Part shown: positions 1-13,439 of the stretch, in pieces
Position numbering within the stretch: position 1 is the stretch's first letter
How the letters are laid out: each line of letters starts with the position of its first letter
NCBI GenBank assembly: GCA_964019165.1
Contig: OZ025273.1
Span: 15,916,714-15,980,713, forward strand
DNA: 64,000 nucleotides
From: Mastigias papua
Taxonomy: Eukaryota > Cnidaria > Scyphozoa > Rhizostomeae > Mastigiidae
Direction of reading: 5' to 3'
The notes under the pieces: model-generated
The model's input: the letters and a program-made list of their open reading frames with translations, nothing else
The model's database searches: none
Told to the model about the DNA's origin: nothing
Translations under genes and position numbers: made by a program

Positions 1-3000
1 GATTATGATCGCAGAAACCTCTCATGCTTTGTTTGCGAACAATACTGTTTACACAAGACCGCAAGTTTGCAGTTGAAGGCGTGTTTACATATCGGATGCA
101 TGTCGTTCAAGTCTTCGTGGAATTTCGTCCCTTCTCTATAAGGTAAGTGGTATATTTCATTGACAAGGTTTCAATTTAGTTTTACCAGGATTGTTTTGTG
201 TAGATTGGTCGCTACTGTCCAAGTTGGACGAGATTTAATGCTATCTTTTGATCGAGTTTGTATAGGATTGGCTCGGGGGCCGTATGATCTTGGCAATTCC
301 TTTCATGTTCTCTTGATTTCCGCCTGTAAATTACCGTTTCGTTATTACAGAAGTTTCGATATACTATTCAGAGGATATTTACTGTATTATTTACTGATAT
401 ACTAGGACAGTTTAGCGTGCTGTTGATACTTTGCATTTGCGTGTGATTGTGAAGGAAGTACGTATGAACAGTTAGGCCGCTGTCTTTTATGATTGATATA
501 TTGTCCCTCATTTCTGGTTAGCTCATGGTTTTTCCCATACACTTATTGTAGGCTGAAGCTAAGATATTGCTCAAATTAGTCCTTCGATTATTGGAATTTA
601 ATAATTTACTTTGTTGCAGTATTTTCAGGAAGGTACTACGTGTATTCTCTCTGAAACGTTGAGGGGCTGTTCATATTGCTCCCAGTCACTAAAGCTGATT
701 CCTTCCGTATTCTCAGTAGAACACTTAGTACTCTGAATCAGTGGTATATGTATAGTCAAAGGTGCACAGCCTTATGCAGATATTTTATCTACTAGTTCGT
801 CGATCCTTTGGTGTATAGTACCATGCGTTTTCAGGTTGTTCGTTCTTGATATATTTACGCTGATATTGTGTTCTACATTAGGATTGTAGTCAACACACTT
901 AAGTAACGTATTCATAAGGCTGTATTCAGGATAGTACTCTACTGATCACCTATGTATATACAACAGTCTAACAATCTTTATTATGTATAAGAGTCTAATT
1001 GTTGTATTCACTATAGATTTTTGTGTTATTTTGGAGGAATCAGCTTATGGTTGCTTTAGTCCTAACTCTCCGTTTCCTGGCAAATCAGCTCCCTCTCATC
1101 CTAAGATTATTTGTTATAAAGACCATTCATGATTTCTATTCATCATTCTGCACATGATAATATGGTTTGACTGGATCAAGTAGTATTAGATCACAATGAG
1201 TTGTACTGTTTAATATTAATTCCTTGAGCCCCAGCTTCCAGCTCGCACCCCAATTAACAGTAGTGTTTGTAATCAAATGTTTTGAGGGACTTACTGTAAA
1301 AGTGTATTATGTATAAGGGGTTTTGCCACACTCATGCACAATTTCTGAGTTTCAACTCATTTCTGACTAGCACACTTATAGGAATATTCTTTAGCTGTTA
1401 TGAACTTAAATTATGAAGCACCCCTATACATTGTCATTGTATATTGCCTACTTCAATGCCTCAAGGTAGTTATTGTAGGAGTTTGAAAGATATTACTGGT
1501 TGTGCCTAGATGACAAGGGTATTCATACAATTGAATTGATATCCTTAGATGATACATGTACCAATATAGTACTTGATTGTCTGCCTGTAGGATTTTTGTC
1601 ACTAGCCTATTTCACTTTGAGATATCAGTTGTCACCATTACCATTACAACTTGTGATATTTCATTCTGTTTATAATGTTATGTTGTTAAAGTTTTGTATT
1701 AGTTATAGCCAGCAACCTTATTTGTATTGTACTCATTTGCCACATCAGGCCCCCCTCTGAAGTACAGCTATGATAATAAATTTGTTGTTATGATGCAAGG
1801 TCTACATTATATCATTCATTGATAGGATTTACAGCTTTATGTGGTTGACAAGAGGTTAGGACTCACATGATTTTGGTCCATAATATTGTTACTGTTGAGT
1901 TTGCTCTAGGATTATAAGGCACTATTATTTCAGTTTTTTACAGTTATGGAACAGTCATTAAGTATCAGGGTTGGGGGTTGAGGCACGTGATAAAATAGAT
2001 TCAACAATTTGTACCTGAGTTGGACATGCAAAAATATTCTAGAGTTCCAGATTAAGTACTTTCAGGATCCCAACACTTAAGTTTGTTATTGATTTTATTT
2101 CATCAGTCATGTTTTTCTTGAATATATTAGTTGGTGGTCCTTAGCGACAGCATAGGTAATAGTATATGTGACTTTGTTGCACAATTACTTGATATGCAGT
2201 ATTGTAGGAGTACTAAGATGTTATGAGTCACTTATCTACATAAGCATAGGCATGATCTATGCACTTTATTTTGGAGTCTTCTGATATAGTAGACTTTTTT
2301 ACAACTAAATATAATACCTCTGGATAAATTATATGGCAGTTTGGATAAGGTATTTGACTACAACCATCTATAGAATGCTAGGTTTAAGATATGTTACTAA
2401 GTTGTACACCCCCCCCCCACCACCACCACCACCACCACCATAAGTACCTTTTATACTTGAAATCTGACCTTGTGATTTCAGGCTGTATAATGTATCTCAT
2501 TCATTGGCTTTCCGTGTTACTATGTAGAATATTATAGAGTGATGTTGTATTACCAAGCAATATTCTTTTATTGTTATGAACTTGAAGTATAGGTCCTGTG
2601 AGGTATTGTAATTAAATTCTCTCTAATTTATTGGGTTTAATTATGTAGTACAGCACTTGGACAAGATTACTAGCTAAAACCAGATAGAGTTTACAGTCAT
2701 ACCTCTCATTTAACGTGACATACTATATGTTCTCTAAAGTATTTACATTATACAGCAACATTGTATAAGACTCATTACATTAGGATTGAGTGATGCATGA
2801 AATATTGTGTGATGTATATGGCCTGTCAGGTATTGCAATTGCATTCTATCTAATTTTTTGGGTCTCATTATGTATTATACCAGATTGGAAAAGATTAATG
2901 GCAAAAACCAGATATAGAGGTTGCAGTCCTACCTCATTTATTGTGACATATTAAATCGTCTGTGAAGTATTTACATTATACAGCAACATTATTGAATAAG

Positions 3001-3119
3001 ACTCATTACATTAGAAGTGAATCATGCAGGGGATATTGTATGATGTACTTCCATTTATGTCTCATTGCACACACCACTGTTATATGCTTAGTTCATGTAA
3101 TAGAGACTAGCTTAGTACT
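1..3119 (+). repeat. Macrosatellite body U1 (type C, left end outside window)
   Basis: This is the right-hand part of a type C body. It starts inside the conserved exon-like block, which ends at a donor-like aagGTAAGTGG near 142, and runs through the AT-rich tail. Landmarks shared with other bodies are the cattctgcacatgataat block near 1140-1160, the pyrimidine tract 2408-2441 (poly-C followed by CAC repeats) and the tail gagactagcttagtactg that leads into palindrome P1. It is closely related to 3420-7321 and to 26628-31322. No continuous protein gene is visible. One small open frame at 1500-1760 is shared with the other C copies. Confidence 0.8.
1500..1760 (+). other. Conserved small open frame of type C bodies, copy 1
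   Basis: An 86-codon open frame that begins at a TTG rather than an ATG. The same frame is open at 6039-6299 (86 codons) and, shorter, at 29960-30166. The predicted peptide is hydrophobic in its second half. The homologous position in type B bodies (near 16300 and 20740) is broken. It could be a small membrane peptide, but an open frame kept by chance in young copies is more likely, because nothing resembles a known family. Confidence 0.15.
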
Positions 3120-3419
3120 GATAGCCCGCTAGACGCGGGCTCCCCTACCCCAGATCAAAAGTTGCAGATTAGCCTTGGAAAGACTAACGCAGTTCCCCCA
3201 CAAAAGCTGCATGGTCCGCATTGTGGATGAGCATGGATGAAAAAGCTCCCATAGGATCATGAGAGGATGACGTCATGGGCCTCTGCATTGGAGCATGTGA
3301 CATCTGGCTTTGCAGTGGAGAAATCAACAAAAATTTGCGAGAAAAAATTGTGCAAAAATGCTCGGATACCTGCGCTAGGCTATGGGGCTTTTTTCTCTTT
3401 CTTTTTCATCCTCAAAAGC
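3120..3419. repeat. Half palindrome P1 (left arm only)
   Basis: The arm starts gatagcccgctagacgcggg. It carries the CRE-like core at the expected place (gatgacgtcatggg, about 3267) and runs through the usual centre (ggggcttttttctctttc). The expected right arm is missing: at about 3415-3420 the sequence passes straight into the interior of a body. Compare 31323-31869, where the same left arm is followed by a right arm. Confidence 0.85.
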
Positions 3420-4152
3420 CGCCATGACAGTTCTTCTCCATTCGTTCGAGTCTGTTCGCCGGATTTCAATGCTTTAACTGGTAAGTTGTGTTAACAGATT
3501 TAACTCATGTTTCATGTTGTATTCGTTGGTGTATTAGGATAGTGTTTAGCTGTTGTTTTCATCCCTTTTAACTAGGATATACCGAACGTGCAACTCTCAG
3601 TTCGAAGATGGTTTGAATGCGACTAATGTTCCAGTTCGAAGTTCAAGAAGATGTCGTGCTTCTGCTGCCAGGTGAGTCGTTTTCTGATGCTAAAACGTGT
3701 GATTTTAAATTGCCTGTCTATCCCCTGTCCTCAGTGCGCAATTTCTATGTATTTTCGACACTAATGTACAATAATGCCAGCGAGATGAGATTGCAATAGC
3801 TTCCCTCGGGTGTTTTACGCCATGACAGTTCCTCTCCACAATGGTTGATGTTATTCTCTGTTGCCCGGTCAAGTCAGGTGAACTTTCGTCCTTCTACTAC
3901 CAGGTAAGTTGTTGTGTCATGTAGTAGGGTTTGTTTTCAGATTGCCTGTAATTGTTCTGTCTACTATACATGTTTCATATTACACACATTAGGTCTGTAT
4001 TTTGAGCGGGCTTCCCTCAGGGGTATATCGCCATGACACTTCCTCTCCGATCAGATTTAGTTTATTCTCTAGATTGTCTTGGATCTATTACAATATTGGG
4101 ATGAAATAGTTACTGACCTATTCGTTGCTAGATTGATGTTTATACCTTGAAG

Positions 4153-4407
4153 CTAATGCGAGCCTAAAGGAGATAGGAAGTCGTTACCTTTCCTGATGAA
4201 GTGTGCTACATGAAATGCTGAATTTGAGCATTGATGAAGTGTGTTGGGTCTAAGTTTGTAGTTGTATATGTGACTTATTGTGTGACTTATAATTAAGAGT
4301 TTAAGTTCTTTTCGGTAATATAACTCTAACAAGAAGGTTTCGTTCCCCCTCAGTTTAGTCAAGGAATACACTACTCTGTGTGTTTCATTCTCATTGCCAG
4401 TAGCCAC
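4153..4407 (-). other. Antisense open frame shared with U7, copy 1
   Basis: An 84-codon minus-strand frame with a TGNENETHR-like start. It is homologous along its length to the frame at 28052-28321 and, in part, to 14498-14686. Two frames staying open in copies that differ at many positions is suggestive, but the surrounding DNA is equally conserved and no family is recognised. Coding status is unresolved. Confidence 0.15.
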
Positions 4408-6038
4408 AAACTATCTTAACATGGTTGTACAGAGATGTCTACAGTGTGTATAGTTTATTTGCTAACTGTCCTTCATATTATTCCTATGATGGGTTGGTGT
4501 CCTTACACTCTTTGGGGATTCCCAAATTCAGATCAAGATCGCAGAAACCTCTCATCCTTTGTTTGCAAACAATAGTGTTTACACAAGACCGCAAGTTTGC
4601 AGTGGAGGGCGTGTTTACAAAGTGGATGGGTTTCGTTCAGGTCTTCATGGAATTTCGTCCCTTCTCTCTAAGGTCAGTGGTTTATTTCATTGAGAATGTT
4701 TCGATGTAGTTTACCAGGATTTTTTTGTATAGATTGGTCGCTACTTTCCAAGTTGGACGAGATTTAATGCCATGTTTTGATCGAGATTCCATAAGATTGC
4801 ACTGGGGCCGTATGATCATGCCAATTCCTTTCATGGTCGCTCGATTTCCGCCTGTAAATTACCGTTTGGTTACTACAGACGTTCGGTATACTATTCAGTG
4901 AGTATTTACTGTATTATTTACTGATATATTATTACAGTTTATTGTGCTGTTCATACTGTGCATTTGCATGTAATTTTGATGGAAGTATGTCTGAACAGTT
5001 AGGCCGCTTCCTTTACGTTTGATTTGTTGTCAGTCACTTCTGGTTAGCTCTTGGTTTGTACCATACACTTATTGTAGGCTGGAGCTAAGATGTTGTTCAA
5101 CTTATTCCTTGACTTATTGGAGTGTAATAGCTCTCTGTCCCAGTTGGTTTTGTTACAGTATTTTCAGGAAGGTACTACGTGTATTCTCTCTGAAACCTTG
5201 AGGGGCGTTTCATATTACTCTCAGTCACTAAAGCTGATTCCTTCCTTATTCTCAGTAGAACACTTAGTACTCTGAATCAGTGGTATCTTTATAATGAAAG
5301 GTGCAAAGACGTATACAGATATTATATGTACTAATTCGTTGATACTTTGGTGTATAGTACCATGCGTTGTCAGGTTGTTCTTTCTTGATGTTGTTAGGCT
5401 GACATTGTATTCTAAAGTAGGATTGTGGTCAACACACTTAAGTAAGTTATTCATAGGGCTTTATTTTGTATAGTACTCTACTGATCACCTATGTATATAC
5501 AACAGTCTAACAATCTTTATTATGTATAAGAGTCTAATTGTTGTATTCACTATAGATTTTTGTGTTATTTTGGAGGAATCAGCTTATGGTTGCTTTAGTC
5601 CTAACTCTCCGTTTCCTGGCAAATCAGCTCCCTCTCATCCTAAGATTATTTGTTATAAAGACCATTCATGATTTCTATTCATCATTCTGCACATGATAAT
5701 ATGGTTTGACTGGATCAAGTAGTATTAGATCACATTGATTTGCGCTGTTTAATAGTAATTCCTGCAGCCCCATCTTCCAGCCCGCATCCCAATTAACAGT
5801 AGTGTTTGTAATCAAATGTTTTGAGGGACTTACTGTAAAAGAGTATTATGTATAAGGGGTTTTGCCACACTCATGCACAATTTCTGAATTTCAAATCATT
5901 TCTCACTAGCACACTTATAGGAATATTCTTTAGCTGTTATGAACTTAAATTATGAAGCACCCCTATACATTGTCATTGTATATTGCCTACTTCAATGCCT
6001 CAAGGTAGCTATTGTAGGAGTTTGAAAGATATTACTGG

Positions 6039-6299
6039 GTGTGCCTAGATGACAAGGGTATTCATACAATTGAATTGATATCCTTAGATGATACATGTAC
6101 CAATATAGTACTTGATTGTCTGCCTGTAGGATTTTTGTCACTAGCCTATTTCACTTTGAGATATCAGTTGTCACCATTACCATTACAACTTTTGATATTT
6201 CACTCTGTTTATGATGATATGTTGTTAAAGTGTTGTAGTAGTTATAGCCAGCAACCTTATTTGTATTGTACTCAATTGCCACATCAGGCCCCCATCTGA
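6039..6299 (+). other. Conserved small open frame of type C bodies, copy 2
   Basis: This matches the frame at 1500-1760 residue for residue over the first half, with several changes near the carboxyl end. It is not known to be coding. Confidence 0.15.
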
Positions 6300-7321
6300 A
6301 GTACAGCTATGATAATAAATTTGTTTTTATGATGCAAGCTCTACATTTTCTGAGTCATTGATATGATTTACAGCTTTATGTGGTTGACAAGAGGTTAGGA
6401 CTCGCATGATTTCGGTCCATAATATTGTTACTGTTGAGTTTGCTCTAGGATTATAAGGCACTATTATTTCAGTTTTTTACACTTATGGACCAGTCATTAA
6501 GTATCAGGGGGTGGGGGTTCAGGCACATGATACAATAGATTCAACAATTTGTACCTGAGTTGGACATGCAACAATATTCTAGAGTTCCAGATTAAGTACT
6601 TTGCAGAGCCCAACACTTAATTTTTGCTATTGATTTTATTGTATCAGTTATTTTTTGTCTTGGATATATTAGTTAGTGGTCCTTGGCAACAGGATAGGTA
6701 ATAGTATATGTGACTGTGTTCCACCACAAGTTGATATGCAGTATTGTAGGATTGCTAAGAGGTTATGAGTTACTTATCTACATAAGCATAGGCATGATCT
6801 ATGCATTTTATTTTGGAGTCTTTTCAGATAGCAGAATATTTTACAACTGAATATAATACCTCTGGATAAATTTATGGCAGTTTGGATAAGGTATTTGACT
6901 ACAACCATCTATAGGATGCTAGGTCCTATAAGATATGTTACTAAGTTGTACACCCCTCCCCACTACCACCACCATAAGTACCTGTTATACTTGAAATCTG
7001 ACTTTGTGATTTCAGGCTGTATAATATATCTCATTCATTGGCTCTCCATCTTACTATGTAGAATATTATAAAGTGATGTTATATTACCAAGCAATATTCT
7101 TTTATTCTTATGACCTTGAAGTATAGGTCCTTTGAGGTATTGTAATTAAATTCTATCTAATTTATTTGGTCTTATTGTGTAGTACAGCACTTGGACAAGA
7201 TTAATAGCTAAAACCAGATAGAGTTTACAGTCATACCTCTCATTTGATGTGACATACTATATGTTCTCTAAAGTATTTACATTATACAGCAACATTGTAT
7301 AAGACTCATTACATTAGGATT

Positions 7322-7629
7322 GGGGCTTTAGAAGATGAAGAAGAATGTCCAAAAGCCCCATAGCCTAGCGCAGGTATCCGAGCATTTTTGCACAACTTTT
7401 TCTCTTAAATTTTAATCGATTTGTCCATTGCAAAGGCCGGATGTCACACGCTCCAATGACGTCATCTTCTCTTGATCCTATGCGAGCTGTTTCATCCATG
7501 CTCATCGACAATGCGGACCATGCAACCTGGATGGGGCACTGCGTTAGTCTTTCCAAGGCTAATTTGCAAATTGATTTTGACAGGGCCAGCGGGTAACTGG
7601 GGTAGGGGAGCCCGCGTCTAGCGGGCTAT
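7322..7629. repeat. Half palindrome P2 (right arm only)
   Basis: It begins exactly at a palindrome centre (ggggctttagaagatgaaga, as in P4 near 17177) and runs outward through the right arm to ctagcgggctatc. The matching left arm is absent, so body sequence joins directly to the centre. The outer arm (gccagcgggtaactgggg) matches the left arm of P4, so it is of the P4 subfamily. Confidence 0.85.
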
Positions 7630-10600
7630 CAAAAAAAATCTCTATATACTAAGATCCCTATATGCTAATTTATGTCAGACCAATTACAGGGCTTGGATTG
7701 TACCATGTGACGGGGATTCGCGGACAACGCTTCTCCTCCCAAACGGGCAGGGGGCTATCGCTAAAAATTCCACTGGGAGTTCTACTTTAGATGTCGGACC
7801 CCCCTTTCTAGAAATCGTTTCTCTAGCTTCTGTGGTTCTCGAGATATTCCAGTTTTCGTTGTCTCTCCATACTGAAGCCTGTATGTAGCATTCGGAAATT
7901 CACGATCAGCACTGGAAGCAACAGCGCATGTGGTATCTGTCACGTGACCATCTCCTTATTGCCTTCTCCACGGGTTCCTTTGTTTTCTGGCTGCACGTTT
8001 GCACCACAGACGCTCCTTCCAGCCGGTAGCTGCGAGCTTCCGTATTTTTATCGGGGGTCTCACGTTGAACTGTCTCTATATGACTTACATTTACATGTAA
8101 TACTTTATATTGCACTTTGGGTATTGCACGACCTCCCCTGCTAGCAACATGATGCATCCGCGTGCTCAAGTTAGAGATTAGCAGTTTAGGGAGTGTTCGC
8201 AGATTCTAGATTCGCCTGAAGACTCTAGGAGAAAGACATGATCATGCGGCAGGTGAGTCCTCTTCTTGCTCTTACATGAATCGATTAATGGTAGCCCCTC
8301 TCTGTCCTTTATTGATTGTGTACTTTTTCGATTTTTACGTGAGATATTGTTGAGAAATTCCCACGAGGTTGCATGCATAGCTTTTGGCAGTGTCAGATTG
8401 CTCGAGGCCCCTTTCATATTCTGTGCTAAATAGTCGTTGTTTTGCTACTAAATCATGCTCAAGCAGTTAGCCCATGTGTGCCGCTATGAGCGAGGGGTTT
8501 TCTCGACTTTACTTGGATGTGATGTTTACTTTGTATTCTAGGTGTAGGAGAATCGTTAGAACTTTCTGCGAGTCACTTCAGATTAAATCGTAGCTATCAC
8601 CATGGGGCAATGGATTCTCAACCTGGCGTCACTCGGAACCTGCTTTTGTAAGTTGTTATAAATGTTGTAATAAGCCCAGTGATATTTGTTGTGAGGTCGT
8701 ATTTATTCTCTGCACATTTTTATTGTAGAGTTTCGACTAGAGTTTACGCTGGTTGTCAATTACATTCCAGGATCATGTTATGACAATGCGCGCCACATGA
8801 CATGGTAAGTGTTATAAATTACTATAAAATCTATTAAAATGTACGTTGTCATTTGTTGTAATTCATTTTCTTTTTGTTTCTAGACTGATTACAGTTAACG
8901 GGGTTTGCCAGGCTCAGTTTCAATCGACTCACATGCAATGCCCGAGGGTGTTTTGTGAATGGCGACTATGATCACTCTATAACCTTCGGCGAGTTGTGCT
9001 AACAGATGTGTTTTAAATTGGCTTAGCTTAACCCGTTATCTTTTTGTGTCTAGATTGAATACATTTGCGGGGTTTGCCAAGCTCAGTTTCAATCGAATCA
9101 ACTCCAGTTCCAGCGGGTGTTTTGTGAACGGCGACTATGATTACTTTTTATCCTTTGGTGATTTGTACTAAAAGATTTACTCTGAAGTGGATATTTATTA
9201 CTTGCTAGGTTTGTTTGGTAGTACTCCTCTGCCATTTTAATGTAATTGACTTTCGATTCTGTTGTAGATGGCTGAAATTCGAGATGATTCCAGCGTTGAT
9301 CTTACGAGAGCAGTCCTTTTGTGTCGGAACAATGGGTTGCATGCAAGACCGCATGTTCGTGGTTGAGGGAGTTTCCACTGATGCGATTGTTAAGTTGCAA
9401 TGTAGTTTCGAGTTTCATGCATTGTCTAAGAGGTAAGGGGCTTCTATCCTTTCAAATGCTTCAATATACTTTTGTAAGAGAAGCTAACCTTGAGTGTTTG
9501 TTTTTGATAGTTGTCAATGTTGCTATTTGCCAGATTTGGAGCGAGTTTCTGTCAGTTTGCCTAGCACGCTTTGTTATCTAGACTATATTCCTTCAAGTTC
9601 CGTTCAGTTTTCGTCTTAAATCAGCGTGATACTGCTACTACAGTTTGATAGCACAATTCACGAGGCACTGACGGTATTATGCCTTACGGCACTATGATTT
9701 ATTAGTATGTTTCTGCTGCACAATATAATATAAAGGAATGATACAGCATCCGATTCAGTCAAAGGCAATGGCTAAATGGTTTATGTTATGTGGGATTACA
9801 TCATATAGCTTTGCAAGTATTTAGTCCTGAGAATATTTACTTTTATTGCCTTTAACACGATATTTTTTACGGGATTGTCATTGAGAGCTCATGAGGTTGC
9901 CCTGTTGTAGGGGGGGGGGGGCATTATCATCTAACCAACTGTATTTAGGCTCGCTTGCTTTTCGCTCTAAAATTGCCGATATGCCACTGCTAATGTTTAG
10001 TTATGGTATTCATAAGCTTCTGTTGTATTACACCCTGTTATACTAGGGATGTGTACCATGCTCATCCCACTTTAGTTTAAACTCATATATTGGATCTCAA
10101 GATCTCTCATAATTGGGCCGTTATGTTTTCATTTTTGATATTGCTATTCAATTCTAATTAGCATTTAGCCTTGCCACACAGTCATTCTAAACCAAAGCTA
10201 AAGTTTTGCTTAATGTAGTCTGTTGCTTCAGTGTAGCTTAATAGCTCTGCTTTCCCATTTGGTGTCCTTCCAGTTTTAATGGATACATGTTTGTGTATGT
10301 ATTTAAGTACTCCATATATGGGAACTTAATCACTGTATTACTTTATATATTACCTTGGTTTTTACATCAAGGTCATGGTAGTTTTCACTGTGTATAGTAG
10401 TGTTATTTTTGTGTAGTGAAGATACATTCTCCTCTTATGAAGACTGTGTATTTGCTGGGAGATATGTCCCTTTCTGTCTGAGATCATATGTTACAGATAC
10501 CATTTCTGATTTCCATAGATCATTCTGCACATGATGATGTAGATTTCAGGCATGAATAAGTAGTACTTAGCAACATCATGTGTATTGTCAACTCCCCCCC

Positions 10601-10971
10601 CCTTCCTGCAAATACCATTTTTTGTTGAAATCTGATTTTTTTATTCATGTTGTACAGTGTATCACTCAGTCATGCAATAAGCACTTCTGCAGTTATTATA
10701 TGAGGGTATAATATATATTATGTATTTGATATTATTTTAATTCTGTGAGCACAAGCTATGAAGTCCTTTGAGGTATTAAAATTGTATAGTTGCTAAGTTT
10801 TTATGCCCCTTCCAGAGTGTTATGTTAGATTAGAAAAGAATAATATACCAGATGACAGAGAAAATCTTGCATTTAAATTTGGGATGCAAACCTTTATCTA
10901 TGACACAGTGTTAATGATTAGACTTTATTTGTATCCACAAGTTGACAATTGAATATAGCAGTTACATTAAA

Positions 10972-11022
<51 letters not shown>

Positions 11023-12443
11023 TTGATGATGATGACGATGATGATGATGCTGATGATGATGATGATGTTTAGGAGTCAGTAAATTCAATCACCACATGTA
11101 TTCATTTGTTAACTGTTATCCAGAGAACTGTGTGAGTTATTTGTTTTAGGTCATACACAGTTGTATATCCAGTAAAATATATCATTGCATTTAGAGAGAA
11201 AATACATAATATAATATTGTATAGAGTTTGATTAATTTAGTGATATTTGATGGGAGATGATTAGTGGTTACAACCAACTGGTAAACTGCTACATTGTACT
11301 AGACTCCTCAGGTACCAGGTCATATCCATGCCAATATGTGTACCTATAATTGATGATGTTTTAAGGGCCTTCATAGTACAGGCTATTGGCTCATAGTTTT
11401 TTTTATGTCATAGTCTTACTTCAAATAGTAGGGAAGGTTATTCATGTGCATTGATATACAGCAACATATGTAGCAGAGTATTCTGTTGTATGAAACAAAA
11501 GTTGCAAGAGACAATATATTATATCTTTCCATTACCACAATGTAGGAGATTTAGGAAAATTAATGCTTATGACCACATGGCAGTTGCACTCATGTATTTA
11601 AAGTCATATGCAATATTTAAGCTGTAATACAATGCAAATTTACCTTCCTACATTGTACTAGACTCCTTAGGTTAGAATTGATTTCTATGCATATGAATAC
11701 AGGTGACATGTGGTTGTACTATTGTGAGGGATTAAGTAGTACACATTGGCACCACATATAATCATTTGGTAACCTTAATGCAAATAGCAGTGTGGGTTTT
11801 TCATTCTCATTAGCACACAGCTATATATGTAGTATATTATTTGTATTCTATGTAGACACCAATGTTCTGCACATTATGTAGCCTTGGTACAATATAAATT
11901 TACCCTGCTGCTTAAAACTAGACTCCTTATCTTAGAATTGATTTCCATGCTTGAGAATGCATGTGATTGTGGTATGTCAAGGAATTAGTACAAGGAACAG
12001 CACACATTTCATTAGGTAAGGTTATTCCCAATAGCAGTGAAAGTTATTAATTGTCATTTTATACACAACTGTATATGCAGTATATTATCTGTATTCTATG
12101 GAGACACCAATGGTCTGTACACTATTTAACCTCAATACAATATAAATTTACCCTGCTACATAATGCTAGACTCCTTATGTTAGAATTGATTTCCATGCTT
12201 TAGAATGCATGTGATTGTGGTATGTTAAGGAATTAGTACAAACTAGCAGCACACATTTCATTAGGTAAGTTTATTCCCAATAGCAATCAAAGTTATTCAT
12301 TTTCAAGTTATACACAGCTGTATATGTAGTATATTATTTGTATTGTATGGACACATGAGGTGTTATGCACACTATGTTATATGTTATGCACGTCTATGGA
12401 ATTTTAGACACCATGTATTCCCTATTGATATGATGAAGACTAG
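7630..12443 (+). repeat. Macrosatellite body U3 (type A)
   Basis: The head reads tctatatactaagatccc, then CCAAT in gaccaattacagg near 7678-7690. The exon-like block is 9268-9432, with acceptor-like gttgtag before it and donor-like aggtaagggg after it. The tail holds an (ATG)n tract at 10972-11067, followed by several diverged internal repeats of about 250-270 bp containing an actagactccttaggtta-like phrase (near 11300, 11660, 11920 and 12170). It is more diverged from U6 and U9 than those two are from each other. No protein-coding gene is recognised. Confidence 0.75.
10972..11067. repeat. (ATG)n microsatellite in U3
   Basis: A trinucleotide run with single-base interruptions (gttg, gacg, gctg). 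It sits at the same place as the tracts in U6 and U9. Confidence 0.95.
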
Positions 12444-12967
12444 CAGTTGTTTGATAGCCCGCTAGACGCGGGCTCTCCTACCGCCAACCAAAGCTGGAGA
12501 TTAGCCTTGGAAAGACTAACGCAGTCGCCCATTGACGCAGCATGGTCCGCATTTTCGATGAGGATCATGGGATGGTGACGTCATGGGCCTCTGCGATGGA
12601 GCACGTGACCATCAGCATTGCATTGGTCAAATCGAAAAAATTGCCAGAAAAAATTGTGCAAAAAATGCTCGGATACCTGCGCTAGGCTACGGGGCTTTCC
12701 GCCTTCTCTTATACAGCCCCGTAGCCTAGCGCAGGTATCCGAGCATTTTTTGCAGAATTTTTTCTCGCAATTTTTTCAAGTTGACCAATACAATGCTGAT
12801 GGTCACGTGCTCCACCGCAGAGGCCGATGACGTCACCTTCCCGTGATCCTCATCGAAAATGCAGACCATGCTGCTTCGATGGGCGGCTGCGTTAGTCTTT
12901 CCAAGGCTAATCTCCAGCTTTGGTTGGGGGTAGGGGAGCCCGCGTCTAGCGGGCTATCAAACAACTG
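12444..12967. repeat. Palindrome P3 (524 bp, mosaic arms)
   Basis: Inverted repeat from cagttgtttgatagcc to ggctatcaaacaactg around a short spacer near 12700-12715. Each arm has an E-box and a CRE-like or related core. The arms are not perfect mates. The left has gccagaaaaaattg and catgggatggtgacg, as in P8. The right has caattttttctcgc and cttcccgtgatcc, as in P6. It therefore looks like a join of halves from two palindrome subfamilies. Confidence 0.9.
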
Positions 12968-13439
12968 TCTATATACTAAGATCCCTAAAATGCAAATGAG
13001 CTCCAGCATTGTTCCCATCAAAAGTACCGCCAATTGCCGCGTTAATTATACTTAAATTAGGATCTTCTCCTGATGACCACCAGACTTATGTAGCAGGTCT
13101 CACCCGTTCTGAATACGCTCCTTTTTGAGTCTTGTTATATTATCTGGAGTTTTTGCCGAGTTATTCCACTTTCTATCTGGCGATTTTCTGCCCTTTGTCT
13201 TTCGCCTTTTGTCCTCCATTGTTGTCGTCCGCATGGATAGCCTACTCTCTTGGTAGCACTGGCAGTCCTCTCTCGGGTTTCGCTTGATGGCAGATGTCGA
13301 GGAGAAATTGGTCGCTTTTCCTACCAGGTGAGTTGCTCTTTTCGTGCTTAAAACGTCTCATATATGTTTGCGTGTATTTACTCCCTCTAATGTGTGCGTT
13401 TTCGTCTGTTTTGGTCACTTTATGTCCTAGGTTTCCGTG

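Larger units (their letters stand above)
3420..7321 (+). repeat. Macrosatellite body U2 (type C, both ends truncated)
   Basis: The body starts inside a module at the gccgccatgacagtt core, which corresponds to about 27313 in U7, so roughly the first 690 bp of the head is missing. It stops at cattaggattg (7321), about 100 bp short of the usual tail. Modules with the core occur at about 3420, 3801 and 4010, and donor-like gtgagt follows at about 3673. The exon-like block ends at 4672 with a weakened donor, GTCAGT. Its upstream acceptor region (ttttgttgtag plus the start of the block) is deleted near 4512. The tail contains the 6039-6299 open frame. Confidence 0.8.

Noticed and set aside
12444..12967. 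Palindromes as transcription terminators
   Set aside because: Arms of 200-260 bp are far longer than any terminator hairpin and lie in eukaryotic repeat DNA.
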